From positions 682,001 through 746,000 of the forward strand of contig JAPXFQ010002804.1 in the NCBI GenBank assembly GCA_028564705.1: 64,000 bases of DNA. Direction: 5' to 3'. A program made the position numbers and the translations under genes. This DNA is from Apricaphanius iberus. Taxonomy: Eukaryota > Chordata > Actinopteri > Cyprinodontiformes > Aphaniidae. Of this stretch, positions 51,182 to 62,384 are shown piece by piece. Position 1 is the first letter of the stretch; each line of letters starts with the position of its first letter. A model generated the notes under the pieces. That model had not been told where the DNA came from. It did no database searches and saw only the letters and a list, made by a program, of their open reading frames with translations.

Positions 51182-52238
51182 ATACTTGCCAACCCTCCAG
51201 ATTTTTCCAGGAGTGTCCTGAATGTCACTGCCTCTCCCGAAAATCTCCCCGGGCCACCAATCTCCCAAATTTCTCCTGATATTCGACAGTGTCGCAATTA
51301 ATGTACTGTACACTGCCTGTTTCTTATGACAGAGGGATTGAGAATAAAACATGTCACGTTTTATTGTTGCATTTTGCCAAGGAAGGTGCTATGGAGTTCA
51401 GTTTCCTTATTGGAGTCATGAAAATCCAAAGTTGCCGTTTTGAATCCAAAATAAATTACCAAAGTCATTTGTGTATTTCCAATGAGGAAAACAATCAGCT
51501 GATACACAGATACAGCAGAAGGAGGCAAGTTTTCAGAACAGTCTTCATGTAAATGACTGCTTCAGTTTCAATGACTGTTTACATCCCCTGAGTTATTTAG
51601 GATTAAAAGCTGTTCCAATCAACCTGAAGTCTAGTTTCCTTTTATTCCAGCTGCACAATGGTAACTTTCGCAGCAGATCAAGGCTCTTTTTCCAGCTCTT
51701 TTTTAAGGCAGAGAGCGCAGGTAGGCGTGCTTTTGTTACAGCGGAAACTGAAGTTACAAAATCAGCACTCAATTCTGCGCTGCGAACAAACTGAGGGAAA
51801 AAAAAACTTTCTCACTCTCTCCTGAGTTTTTAGAATTATTAAAAAGTGATTATTCCTAAATGTTTAGCACTGCTGAGCAGGGGTGTGTATCTAGGAGGTT
51901 AATAAAGAGGGGCTAAAAGGAGCCAGGTTGGGTCTGGGACTGTAACGTGTGTGTTCTGAAACAATAAGCTTGCTTTTAAAACAGTTTACAGTAAGTAATT
52001 GGGGGAAAAAAGAAAATCACACATACAATATTTTGCAACTTTTGTTGCAACCATTGACAAAAGCCGCCACAAATTGCACAAAAAGTGGCACAAAATCTTG
52101 GAGGGACTGTTTAATGTGTTAACTTATTGGTGTGTACTGCTATTTTGTTAAATTAATAAATACTTTAAAATTAAAGTATTTAATCTTTTTAAGCCCTGAA
52201 TATCTCCCTAATTTTGAAGTCCCAAGGTTGGCAAGTAT
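51182..52238. mobile_element. Non-autonomous DNA element of the ATACTTGCCAACC type
   Basis: The left end ATACTTGCCAACC (51182-51194) and the right end GGTTGGCAAGTAT (52226-52238) are exact inverted repeats. Subterminal CTCCAGATTTTTCCAGGAG and CTCTCCCGAAAATCTCCC on the left and CTCCCTAATTTTGAAGTCCC on the right belong to a familiar vertebrate repeat. The interior of about 1 kb has no transposase. Superfamily not assigned (possibly hAT). Confidence 0.7.
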
Positions 52239-52316
52239 CAATCAATCAATCAAACTTTATTTATAAAGCACTTTTCATAGAAACAAAATGCAGCTCAAAG
52301 TGCTTTACAGATTAAA
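52236..52316 (-). repeat. LINE-like 3' tail
   Basis: ATCAATCAATCAATCAAACT followed by TTATTTATAAAGCACTTTTC and CTCAAAGTGCTTTACAGATT is a short tail of a common fish retroposon in minus orientation, with tandem ATCA units as its terminal repeat. It abuts the TIR element ending at 52238, so one may have inserted into or next to the other. Confidence 0.55.
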
Positions 52317-53097
52317 ATGACCCCACATAACCTACATCCCCATCCCTTCCCCACAATTGTAAAAATAGATAACAGTTATTCCCCATTCCCAAACCCCGTT
52401 TTCCAATCACACAGACATACCATGGCACATCCACAAACAAGCACACGTACACACAGACCACCGATACTTTTTGTTATCAGTGGTTTCTCTGCTTCATTCC
52501 AACCCGCATGCAGCCGTTATATTTCTGCTGCATGAGCAGACGTAAAAAAATGTGGTGAATAATTTAATTTGCTAATGTTTAGTTTTGTGGAAATCGTTAA
52601 CGTATTTGAACATATTAAATAACTTCATAATGAACATTGCTGTTTGATTCTACCAGCATAGGGGGAACTACTAATAAAAGATAACTCCGCCTGGGACAAA
52701 GATAACGGGCAGTAAATGCGGACGGGATAGTGGAGATGTTCCTGTTGGAAATTAGGGGAAAATGGTTAGATATTAAACTAAATACAGTAAAACGTCTCTC
52801 AGTACACAGCTGGAGCAGTTCTAATACAAAGGGTGTTCAGATCATCATGTTTGACTCTTTTGTGGCCGTGCGTAATCAGAGACACGGCTTGTGCTGCCAT
52901 CGGTACGCAAGGGAAAAAGGACGATATGCTTCACTGATAAGCAGGAACATTTAGTGTCACGGTGCAGATTGCAAACCTTTTAATTAAATGTGTGACAAAA
53001 TCTCATTAAGCTGAAGCGCTTGGTGTAGCCTAATAAATAAACCCAATAACTGAAAGGGGGGGGGGGGTCTGAGGCGCAGAGCTCAGATTGCGAGTGA
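52317..53097. other. Unassigned segment with a G12 run
   Basis: No gene or known element. A run of 12 G lies at 53056-53067, just outside the foldback structure. Confidence 0.35.
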
Positions 53098-54945
53098 CAG
53101 GATCGCCATGCATGAACCGCGGTGAAGTTAGTTTTAAGTTGGATATTCGACGGACATTCGTTTCATTAAAGCGGAGACTCCCTCCGACGTCTCACCGACA
53201 ACTGCTCTCATGGAGCGGATACATCGCAGCTGAAGGCTCGCTCCTAAAGGCGGTGGTTTCGGTTAGGGACCATCAATAAATTTCCAGACATCCCAGAAAA
53301 TGAATAAATACCTGTAACATATCCTGACAAAGTAACGCCAAAATATTGATACATTGTTGCTCGACACCTGAGATACACAACACACCGATTTATTGATTAA
53401 AAAAATCATATTTAATATTTCTTATTCATATTTTACTGTAATAGTGAGGGGTCTTCTTCAATAGCTTCCAGGTCATGTGACCAAGTGGCACCAAATCAAC
53501 CTTAAAATGTCCTACTACATCTAAAGAACAGGACACAACAATTTATTTCCAATTTGAATTCACATAATATTTTATATTAATATTTTCCAGTAAAATGTCA
53601 TACTACATATGACATTTTAAGGTTGATTTGGTGTCACTTGGCCACATGACCTGGAAGCTATTGAAGGAAAACATGAAATATTACTGTAAAATATTATTAT
53701 AAAATAGGATAAGCATTAACATTGAAAATAAATTGGTGTGTCTTGTTCTTTAGATGTAGTATGACATTTTAAGGTTGATTTGGTGTCACTTGGCCACATG
53801 ACCTGGAAGCTATTGAAGGAAAACATGAAATATTACAGGAAAATATTAAAATAAAATATTATGTGAATTCAAATTGGAAATAAATTGTTGTGTCCTGTTC
53901 TTTAGATGTAGTAGGACATTTTAAGGTTGATTTGGTGCCACTTGGCCACATGACCTGGAAGCTATTGAAGGAAAACCTTAAATATTACTGGAAAATATTA
54001 ATATAAAATATTATGTGAATTCAAATTGGAAATAAATTGTTGTGTCCTGTTCTTTAGATGTAGTAGGACATTTTAAGGTTGATTTGGTGCCACTTGGCCA
54101 CATGACCTGGAAGCTATTGAAGGAAAACCTTAAATATTACTGGAAAATATTAATATAAAATATTATGTGAATTCAAATTGGAAATAAATTGTTGTGTCCT
54201 GTTCTTTAGATGTATTAAGACATTTTAAGATTGATTTGGTGCCATTCAGTCACATGATCTGGAAGCTATTGAAGGAAAACATGAAATATTACTGTAAAAT
54301 ATTAATATAAAATATGATAAGCATTAACATTGAAAATAAATTGGTGTGTCTTGTTCTTTAGATGAAGTAAGACATTTTAAGGTTGATTTGGTGTCACTTG
54401 GCCACATGACCTGGAAGCTATTGAAGGAAAACATGAAATATTACTGGAAAATATTAATATAAAATATTATGTGAATTCAAATTGGAAATAAATTGTTGTG
54501 TCCTGTTCTTTAGATGTAGTAAGACATTTTAAGGTTGATTTGGTGCCACTTGGTCACATGACCTGGAAGCTATTGAAGAAGACCCCTCACTATTACAGTA
54601 AAAAATGAATAAGAAATATTAAATATGATTTTTTTAATCAATAAATCGGTGTGTTGTGTATCTCAGGTGTCGAGCAACAACGTATCAATATTTGGGCGTT
54701 ACTTTGTTAGGATATGTTACGCGTATTGACTCATTTTCTGGGATGTCTGGAAATTTATTGATGGTCCCTAACCAAAACCACCGCCTTTAGGAGCGAGCCT
54801 TCAGCTGCGATGTATCCGCTCCATGAGAGCAGTTGTCGGTGAGACGTCGGAGGAAGTCACCGCTTTAATGAAACGAATGTCCGTCGAATATCCAACTTAA
54901 AACTAACTTCACCGCGTTCCTGCATGATCACCTGCAACATTAAAT
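53098..54945. mobile_element. Long foldback element with a 152-bp tandem array
   Basis: The outer about 355 bp at each side (53098-53453 and 54590-54945) are inverted copies with only scattered differences (for example TTGGATATTCGACGGACATT left, AATGTCCGTCGAATATCCAA right). Inside, the left arm holds one inverted array unit plus a partial one that meets the right arm at a near-palindrome (about 53594-53620, AAAATGTCATACTACAT). The right arm carries seven direct units. No transposase or other coding capacity is visible. Long inverted arms made of internal tandem repeats recall foldback DNA transposons, but the outer ends have no clear target duplication, so the origin is open. Confidence 0.85.
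53611..54589 (+). repeat. Seven tandem units with an exact 152-bp period
   Basis: The unit marker GACATTTTAAGGTTGATTTG (or a one-base variant) starts at 53611, 53763, 53915, 54067, 54219, 54371 and 54523, exactly 152 bp apart each time. Each unit contains CCTGGAAGCTATTGAAG and ends with TGTTCTTTAGATG. Two versions alternate. Units 1 and 5 have GATAAGCATTAACATTGAAA and GTGTGTCTTG. Units 2, 3, 4 and 6 have TATGTGAATTCAAATTGGAA and GTTGTGTCCTG. The last unit is partial and runs into the right arm. One inverted unit of the second version lies in the left arm (about 53450-53605). Confidence 0.95.
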
Positions 54946-55119
54946 TACTTATTTCTTGGCAAATTCAAAACATTTCCCGAAAGTTTATTGCTAATCCGTG
55001 CATAACTTTTACGTTATTCTGTTATAACACAGACAGACGCCAAATGAGCTCCTTGGTGGAGGCGATAAACTGCTGAGAGAAATATTCTGTCAAAGTAAAA
55101 CTGTTTCAGAGTTGCAGTT

Positions 55120-55640
55120 CCTCTGTTCTAACAGTAGATGCTGTGCGTACGAACAATCAGAAAGGAGATTAGCAGCATGTCCTGACTTGGCCGAAGACAA
55201 ACTTGTGGAAACACAGTCTCTGACTGATGTGGAAGGTAAAACAGCCGAGGTGCGACAGGAAAGCTGTGAGTCAGAGGAGGGTGCCGTTTGTTTGGCTGGA
55301 GACAGGAGGGGGATGCTGAACACCTTCCTAAACTGAACCTGTTAAAGAATGTGTTCAGTTCATTGCTTCTGTCCAGGCTTTCATTTATCCAATCCCTCTT
55401 GCAGTTAAAGCCTGCGATCAAGTCAAGAAACCTGGAGTCGGAGACATGATTATGCAGCCACGTCTCGGTGAAACACATAATACCGGATTCCAGATACTCT
55501 GGCTGAGTCCTTATAAGGGCTTAGAGTTCATCCATGTTGTTAGCCAGTGATCTCACATTACCCATTTGATCGATGGAAGAGATGGTTTGAACTTCCTCCT
55601 CCTGTCTCTTTATTGCTATTGCTCTGCATGCTCGACTCTT
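55120..55640 (-). pseudogene. APE-type LINE endonuclease relic, internally deleted
   Basis: The minus strand reads a broken GNVRSLANNMDEL block, then SGIMCFTETWLHNHVSDSRF (catalytic Glu in TETW), LDLIAGFNC, and then jumps to ESLDRSNELNTFFNRFS, which in related LINEs lies far downstream, before the RT. The N-terminal nuclease is thus fused to a later part by deletion. In-frame stops are present. The clade was not assigned. Confidence 0.65.
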
Positions 55641-58370
55641 TATCCTCAACTTATTGGGGATGGGGTATTACTTTAGCATTTTGGGTGTTAATCAAATGCT
55701 CCTGGCAGTAAACAACCTTGTTACGAACAACACAACTCCTTCCAGCTTCGCAGCACCAAAAACTAGAAAGAATAAATGGAAATATTTCCTCCAGAAAAAG
55801 AGAGGAAGCAATGTCAGAAAAAATCAAATTCAACATATACCCAACAGAGCAGGGCAATCCTAAAAGCGGTATATTGAAACTTCTATTTAATTATAGATGT
55901 GTAGCATAATTGTATATATACTCATCCCTTTACAGGGCCAGTTATCATATTTAGTCACTTCCTCATACTTTGTAAATGATGTCACTATGGCTGTTTGTAG
56001 TCTTTTATAATCACATTATTTCACTGAACCAATCATGAGAGATCAAGCTCATCACAGTTCACACCTTTCTTGACCATTCAGCGCAGGTCTGACTGACTCG
56101 CCAAACAGTCTTCTTCCTGAACCAGAAAAGTGCAATCCTTTTGCCCACTGTCGTCTCATGTTGCCGTCGGATCTCCAAAACCAACTATGGTAAATTTATG
56201 AAACCCTCACATTTCATTATATGATTGACTAGCCTTGCTAAATAAGGATATATGTGCTGTATATGTTAAACTTCATGAAATGGGTGAAATTATATCATGA
56301 AATTTGAAGGCACCATATTTGATTTGCTCCAAACAAGTAACAACAAACCACCATTTACTATTTTAGACGGAAGGCCAATGCATCATGTAAAACATACTTA
56401 TTGGTTAAGGGTTATAGGCAAAATTCTAGATTTGACCCATGTTCTCCCGTATACTCTTTTTGTATTTTTTGTTACCAGAACAGGGCAGGTGATCATCATT
56501 TGTGACTTCAATTTATGTGATTTTCAACATGAAAAAAAAAAGTGTAAGATAAGACATTTTTTGGCACATGCCAAAGTAATATTCAGCGGTCTAAATTTCT
56601 TAGTCCAAATTTCAATGAGGGCCCTATAGAAGGGTATGAACTGGTGGCCAATTCTGTCTTTAATGCAATACCCTTGATTTCACAGCAAGTTTTCTTCTTT
56701 CAGTGACAAACATATGAAGCTTATTCAGAATTTGAGATTTGGACAGTTGTTTAAAAGAAATACATGTGTTGTATTATATATATATATATATATATATATC
56801 CACTGAAAAAGGGACAAACTCCAATGAAAAAAGAAAAGAAGTAAAATCGCAGCTGACCCTGCATTATACAGTACCATTCTCCCATTGGTTAGAGGGATTC
56901 AACCAACCTGCATATTTAAAATGATTCCAGATTCCATGAAGGCAACAAATGATCCAACAGATTGATTTAACTCTTTATTTTAAACGCATAAATCACTTCT
57001 CACAATCTTCTTGGAAGACAACCACTGTTTAGTCCCCATTTTCTTTATTTTTTGGCCAAGAGGAATTGGTCCAAACTCAACGCAGGAGCTCAGAATGGAA
57101 TGTCTAAAGAATGATTCATAGTGAATCTACATCGATACACAGCAATGCACAATCAAGTGTGACAGGAAATCACAAGGAATAGCTTAACAGACGTAATGAA
57201 GGAAAAGAGGGTGCAAACATCTTGAAGAAATCCTGCAAAAACACTTTATTTCTACCAAGATGGTTTTATGGGATGAATGCAAACACCAAAGGTGAATGTT
57301 CCCCAAGTTTGTTAAGACTGAGTGATGTCCACCTAAATGTAAACCTTCCGCATGAAATAGTGCTTTCTTCATGTGTGGCTTAACCCTGCAGAGATGATCC
57401 ACATTAGACAATTGATCTATTGGCACTAAAACCGTACTTTAAGCAGCCATCTTTCGAGACGTCATAGCGGAGGTCGAAACTAAATCGAGCCTTTGGAGTC
57501 GATGAGGAAGGAGTCCTTTGGTTTGGAAACCAGAGCCCATTTTACAACTGGAGCTCAAAATTGGTGATTCCTTTTTACGGTTTCTTCGGTTGGCTGAAGT
57601 CGGCCGGATGAAGTTGGGGTTTGGTGTGGTTGTGAAGAATATGGGAACTTCAGTGCTACAGATAGAAGATGAAAAGCTGGTTAAGGCCAACTGATGATGG
57701 TGGTGATTGCATGTTTTAAGTGCAGATGGAACGGAGCTTCTCAGTTGATCATTTGAATCTCCAGCGACCACGGCCAAGATCAGTCGGCCTCATGGATGAT
57801 CCTGCTCGATTTAGATATTCTTCATAACATTATTCTAACACATATAAAGGTCTAAAAAAACAACACTACCACAAAAACAGAAAAATGAGATTAAGACTAA
57901 TTTGCAGTGAGGGGGAATGTATGACTTCTGATTGGTTGGATTTGAGATATTTGGCATTCTTCATTATGGCGTACAAAGAGGGCAGACCCCATCTGTGGGT
58001 CCTCCAACAGGGGCGCAGGGAGGAAGGGGAAGTGGTTGGAGGGTTATGGAGGCCTGCAAGGGGTGGGGGGGGTGGGACACACCGTCGTTCTCATGCCAGT
58101 TTCAGAAACTGTTCCACTGTATCTGCTTCCACTGCCTCTGAAAACATCTCGTAGTTCTGTGGAGCAGAGGAGAAATGGTCTCAAAAGGCAAATCAGAATC
58201 TTTAACAGGTAAACACCAGCCCTGCCAGAGTAAATTTACTCATACGGCACTTTCCGATATGTTGGTGTGGAGGTGTACAGACATACAGTCATGTTTCCTG
58301 GAGCTCTGGATGCTTTCAATATATAATGACAGAAGGTAGAAATTCTATCTAAAGTCGAGGGTACGAACTA
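55641..58370. other. Intergenic stretch, nothing firmly recognised
   Basis: It contains a (TA)n run at 56774-56800. Several short open frames (for example 57439-57777 on the minus strand) have no family features and start with non-ATG codons. A possible terminal exon at 58156-58091 is discussed under rejected items. Confidence 0.35.
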
Positions 58371-58441
58371 GCAGTGTAACAATACGCAAGTCACGGTACA
58401 TTTTCGATACACTTTAATCAAGAAGAAATAAATACAGATAT

Positions 58442-58445
<4 letters not shown>

Positions 58446-58482
<37 letters not shown>
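58446..58482. repeat. (TA)n microsatellite
   Basis: About 18 uninterrupted TA units, flanked on the left by CAGTGTAACAATACGCAAGT (58373), which looks like the end of a hAT-like element. Confidence 0.85.
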
Positions 58483-58486
<4 letters not shown>

Positions 58487-58683
58487 TTGAGCAGTATTAA
58501 ATAACCTTTTTGTTTAATTCCTTCCTTTAAATTCCTAACTAATTAGATTTTAATATGTTCTATAACTTAAAAGATAACAGGACTGTAGATTTGCTTTTTG
58601 GTTACTAAAAATAGTACAAGTAGACATAGCCGGAGTAGAAGATAGTTTAGAACTGTTTAAATTATATTTTGCTCATATCAGCC

Positions 58684-58836
58684 TGTGAATATTCTCATTC
58701 ATCCAGGTCATGGTTATCTCAAGGAAATTTCAATCAAACGCAACTGGACTTGGTAATTTTTTACCATTTTACAATTTTTTACCATTTTTTACAAATTACC
58801 AAGTCCAGTTGCGTTTGATTGAAATTTCCTTGAGAT
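58684..58836. repeat. Inverted duplication of the PLE tail
   Basis: 58716-58759 and 58793-58836 are perfect 44-bp inverted repeats separated by 33 bp of TTTTTACCATTTTACAA-like sequence. The left arm extends to 58684, and its 76 bp are the exact reverse complement of 1234-1309 in the PLE tail at the other end of the window. No RT or endonuclease sequence is near, so this is a short dead-end PLE insertion or its footprint. Confidence 0.9.
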
Positions 58837-58839
58837 TTG

Positions 58840-60180
58840 CTCATATCGTAGGATAATAAAGCTTGTTTTGATATTTCAACACCCTAGTCTCCCAGCTTGA
58901 CACGAGTCATTCAGTTCAGCGCAGAGCATGTGATGGACTTCATTGCTGTTGAAAGATGCAAAGTTTAGTGATAGCTGGGAGTCCCTTCTGGTTTTAGTGT
59001 TTCTTTTTAAGTAGTGCTGTGGCAGGTTGCACTGCGCTCCTGAACATAAAAATTCTGCATGTGTACATGTAGAAAACTGCTGGATTCGATCGGGAAACTT
59101 ATTCCAATTCCGAAAAATTGGCATACGTGCCCCATTACCAGCGTTTCCCTTACAAAAAAAGTCAATAAAAACCCAGTGCCACGGCTATAAAATGTAAACC
59201 AGCCAACCTGTAGGCTACACAGGTAACTTAACATCTACGTACGCTGGTACGACTCGCCCCTCTAAACTACGAAAAATAGCTGCTGACATGAGAGTTCTGT
59301 GCCGAAAACTCTTTTGTGACAACATGGTGCTGCAGCGCGGTGAAGCCAAACATTGTAGAAAAGCGAAGAATAATACGGCTAGTGAACATAACATCTGTGC
59401 CCCCTCCGTACTTCCTCCTGCAGTCTGTCTCAGCTCTGTCCTCCGTTCTTCACTCGCTGCACCAGGACTAAAAGGTAAACTGCGTATGAGTGTCACAGAC
59501 CTGCCAGGTTTTAGTAAATGTAAACCCTAACGTTACTTTCACTGTGGATACATTTGAGACCAAATCCAAGTGGAAAAAAAGAAAAATAAAGAATTGCTAA
59601 GGTTTTGTGTGCAAATCTTCAGACCTGCTGAACATGAGGGTCCATGTCCCTCGGAAGTTTGCGAAAACACTATTAAGAAATGGAAGTTTGGAGCAGCGAT
59701 TCTTTTGAGAGGAGTACTGCCATCACCACAGTGTCCCACATAATGAATACATTTTAGTATTTATTCATCCAAAATCTTTTGTTTTGACCTGTACAAAAAC
59801 TATAGGAGGCCAAATGAAAACACTAAAACCAAGAGAAACTCCAGGGTTAAAAACCGTGGCTCTGGGAAAAACCTAGACGTATAATCCCGCCCACCTAACC
59901 TGTATAACTGATGCAACATCCTGTCAGATGGCTCAGGGGACAGCTTTAACTACACATCAACTTGCTACCTGTGACACAGACAGTAGGGCAGTTTAACATG
60001 TACATATTTCCTACATGGACTTTGGCAGAAAGTCAAAGTATTGATGTTGCATTTTCATATAGGTTAACATATTTCAATTGTTGTATGTTCTAATTTAATA
60101 TTTTTTTTATACATTTCTATGTTGGAGAACATTTTGTTGAAGCACCGTTCGATTTAAATGTTATTGTTCAGGTGAACACA
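58840..60180. other. Intergenic stretch, unassigned
   Basis: No reliable exon. It may include the interior of a hAT-like element whose end lies near 58373. The minus-strand open frame at 59496-59215 has no recognised domain. Confidence 0.3.
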
Positions 60181-60560
60181 CACGTAGCTAGTGGACTCTT
60201 ACGGTGCGTAGACATCGAACACGCCCCTAGCTGGTCACTTGCACATTCGCACCTCGAAGTGTGTCCGAAGCGAACTGGTCGCGCTTTAGAATATGCTATA
60301 TTCACGCGCACGTGAAGCTGAATTACGTGAGTTGTGAGAGGACCCTGACCGGGATCGCTCTGCTGCTGCCTCCTCCTCCCTCCTTATCCCGAGCTGGCGG
60401 AGGACTGCGTGGACTATGTGTTCGGCCTGGTCTCCGGCGGAGCTGGGGTCCACTGCATTAGGGGTTTGGAGAGTTTGTGCCACGAAGGTCCAAGCTTTGT
60501 CACCGACACACCAACAACTAAGCTGAGTGGCTGTTCACATGTCTGCGGTTAGTAAAAGTT
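60181..60560. other. GC-rich, CpG-containing island
   Basis: The local base composition is clearly GC-rich with many CpGs (for example CGATCCCGGT, CTCCGGCGGAG), unlike the AT-rich flanks. It could be a promoter or first exon, or a GC-rich piece of a repeat. Open frames on both strands begin with non-ATG codons and match nothing I recognise. Confidence 0.35.
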
Positions 60561-62380
60561 TATACTATAATATGTGAGCGGCGTAGAACATGCTGTGGTG
60601 GAGACATTAACAGGCCTGGGTGTCTGGGTGAGGAAGCTGGTAATGGCTCACTTCTCGGCGGAGAGAGCAAGGCCTTTTGCGGCCACAACGGCTCTTTATA
60701 GCTACTCACAAACCTAACAGCATTCCTGTCTAAATAGTTTAACCTCTTTACGTTTAGTTTCTTTATTTCCGTCTCTGTATAGAAAACAGCTGGTGTCTTG
60801 TAGCCCGGGGAGATCAGCCACGGTGTTTATCAGTTTACATGTCCTGCTGATGCTGTGACTCCATTCACGGCATCACTGACACCCCTCAGCTAATTGGTTG
60901 TAGCGGCGAGACTTGAAGCTGGAGTTGAGATTTCTCAAACTTCTGCAGCAGATATAAAATGCCGCTCGTATTTTCGTTCGTGACTTCTGACGAAGATGAG
61001 TTACGCTTCATCTCGCTCCTCCATTGACTTTACATGTAAACCTGACTCTCTGGTTGCGTCTATTGCGTTCTATTTAAGCACCATTGGAAGTACTCGACTG
61101 GAGTCTCATCACTGATGTCAGAACAGACTTTGGTCATTTGGAGTCCATGGAGCGCCCCTAAAGACCTTTGACTCTGTGGTGACATCAGCCATCCTTTATG
61201 CTTTTTTTGTGTTGGAGCAGCAGTTTATCTACAGCCGAGAGGAAGAGGTTAGAGAAGGTAATCAGGAAGTCCAGCTCTGTTCTAAGATGCCACAGGTGGT
61301 GGGAGACAGAAGGGCTCTGGCCAAAGTAAAATCACTGATGGACGGAGTCTCCCAACACATGCATAAAGATGTTACTGAAAAGCAGAGCTCCTTCCTCCCT
61401 GCAACTTTTAACACTAGTTTATACCTCTCTGACAGCAACGTTGCACCCAGACACAGACGTATTGATGGAGGAGTTTTTAATGTATAGTTCTCTGTTGGTG
61501 TGCAATTCCCCACCAGGACAGCAGGGGGTGCTAACCTTTAACAGTGGGTCTGCCTACTGTTGCAGTGTCGTTTCTGATCAAATAGAGTTTATTTTCCTCA
61601 GCTTGTGAACGCATTTCCCCCCCAAGGACCAAAAACCGACAAAAAGCAGGTTTTGATTAAGCTGGAAAGCTTTTTACTATAAGTGCAGCTAACTGAACGC
61701 TATAAAAACGAATTTAAACAAAGCAGTCTGTTTTGCTGTTTCTCCACACAAGCATGTGTTCAAAATCACCAAAAGACTAAATTATAAAAATTATCCTTTT
61801 TAATATAAAGCATGTAGTGCCTAAACCCAGCATTGCCCATTGGTTTTTCACAGTATATATTCTGCCAACTGTTGGAAATAATAAGTTTACTTTTTCAACG
61901 TACAAAGACACATGCACATTCGGAGCATATTTCTAAATATATTTAATTATTTAAATATTTTTAAAGTATCCTGCTCTGTTGCATGTTCCAATCTGGGTAT
62001 GCCACTTAATATTTTTAATACCTAAACAGCACTCTGATTTATCTTAATCGGTCCATAATGTACATATTATTCTTAACTCTTAATTTTTTTTAACCCCTCT
62101 ACATTCAAAATATAATGTTTGTATTTTACCTGCCATTTTGTAGATGTTACAACCGAATTTCCCCTTGTACAACACAGGACTGTTTCATTCTTTTGTTCCA
62201 TTTTACAGGAAAAATTTCCCTTTCACTTTGTTCCCTGACTGTACGGAAAATGAACCAAACTGTGAAATCGAAACAAAGACACATACCAAAACAGGAATTA
62301 TTGGAGTACAGCTAAACCCCTAATAGGGACAAATTACTGATACAAACCTTTCTTTTTAAATGGCTAGGTTTTATATTACG
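60561..62380. other. Intergenic stretch with a dispersed repeat
   Basis: Mostly unassigned. The segment 61973-62064 repeats the family at 41905-42010 (GCTCTGTTGCATGTTCCAAT, CTGGGTATGCCACTT, GTCCATAATGTAC). CACCAGGACAGCAGGGGGTG at about 61511 is also typical of dispersed fish repeats. Confidence 0.4.
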
Positions 62381-62384
62381 GCTA

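Noticed and set aside
53611..54589. CRISPR-like array
   Set aside because: The units are contiguous 152-bp repeats without unique spacers, in a vertebrate genome and within inverted arms.
57439..57777. 112-codon minus-strand open frame
   Set aside because: It starts with TTG, not ATG, and has a His-rich and Ser-rich composition with no recognised domain.
58091..58156. Possible terminal coding exon on the minus strand (NYEMFSEAVEADTVEQFLKL then one residue and stop) after a good acceptor CTGCTCCACAG
   Set aside because: The acceptor and the protein-like text are suggestive, but it is only 22 codons, no upstream exon could be matched, and I cannot name a family. It would be worth testing with RNA-seq.
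60286..60483. Minus-strand open frame in the CpG-rich patch, possible first exon
   Set aside because: It opens with GTG, has no upstream in-frame ATG before a stop, and matches nothing I recognise. GC-rich DNA easily gives long open frames.
61176..61487. 103-codon plus-strand open frame
   Set aside because: It begins with GTG and lies in text typical of dispersed fish repeats.
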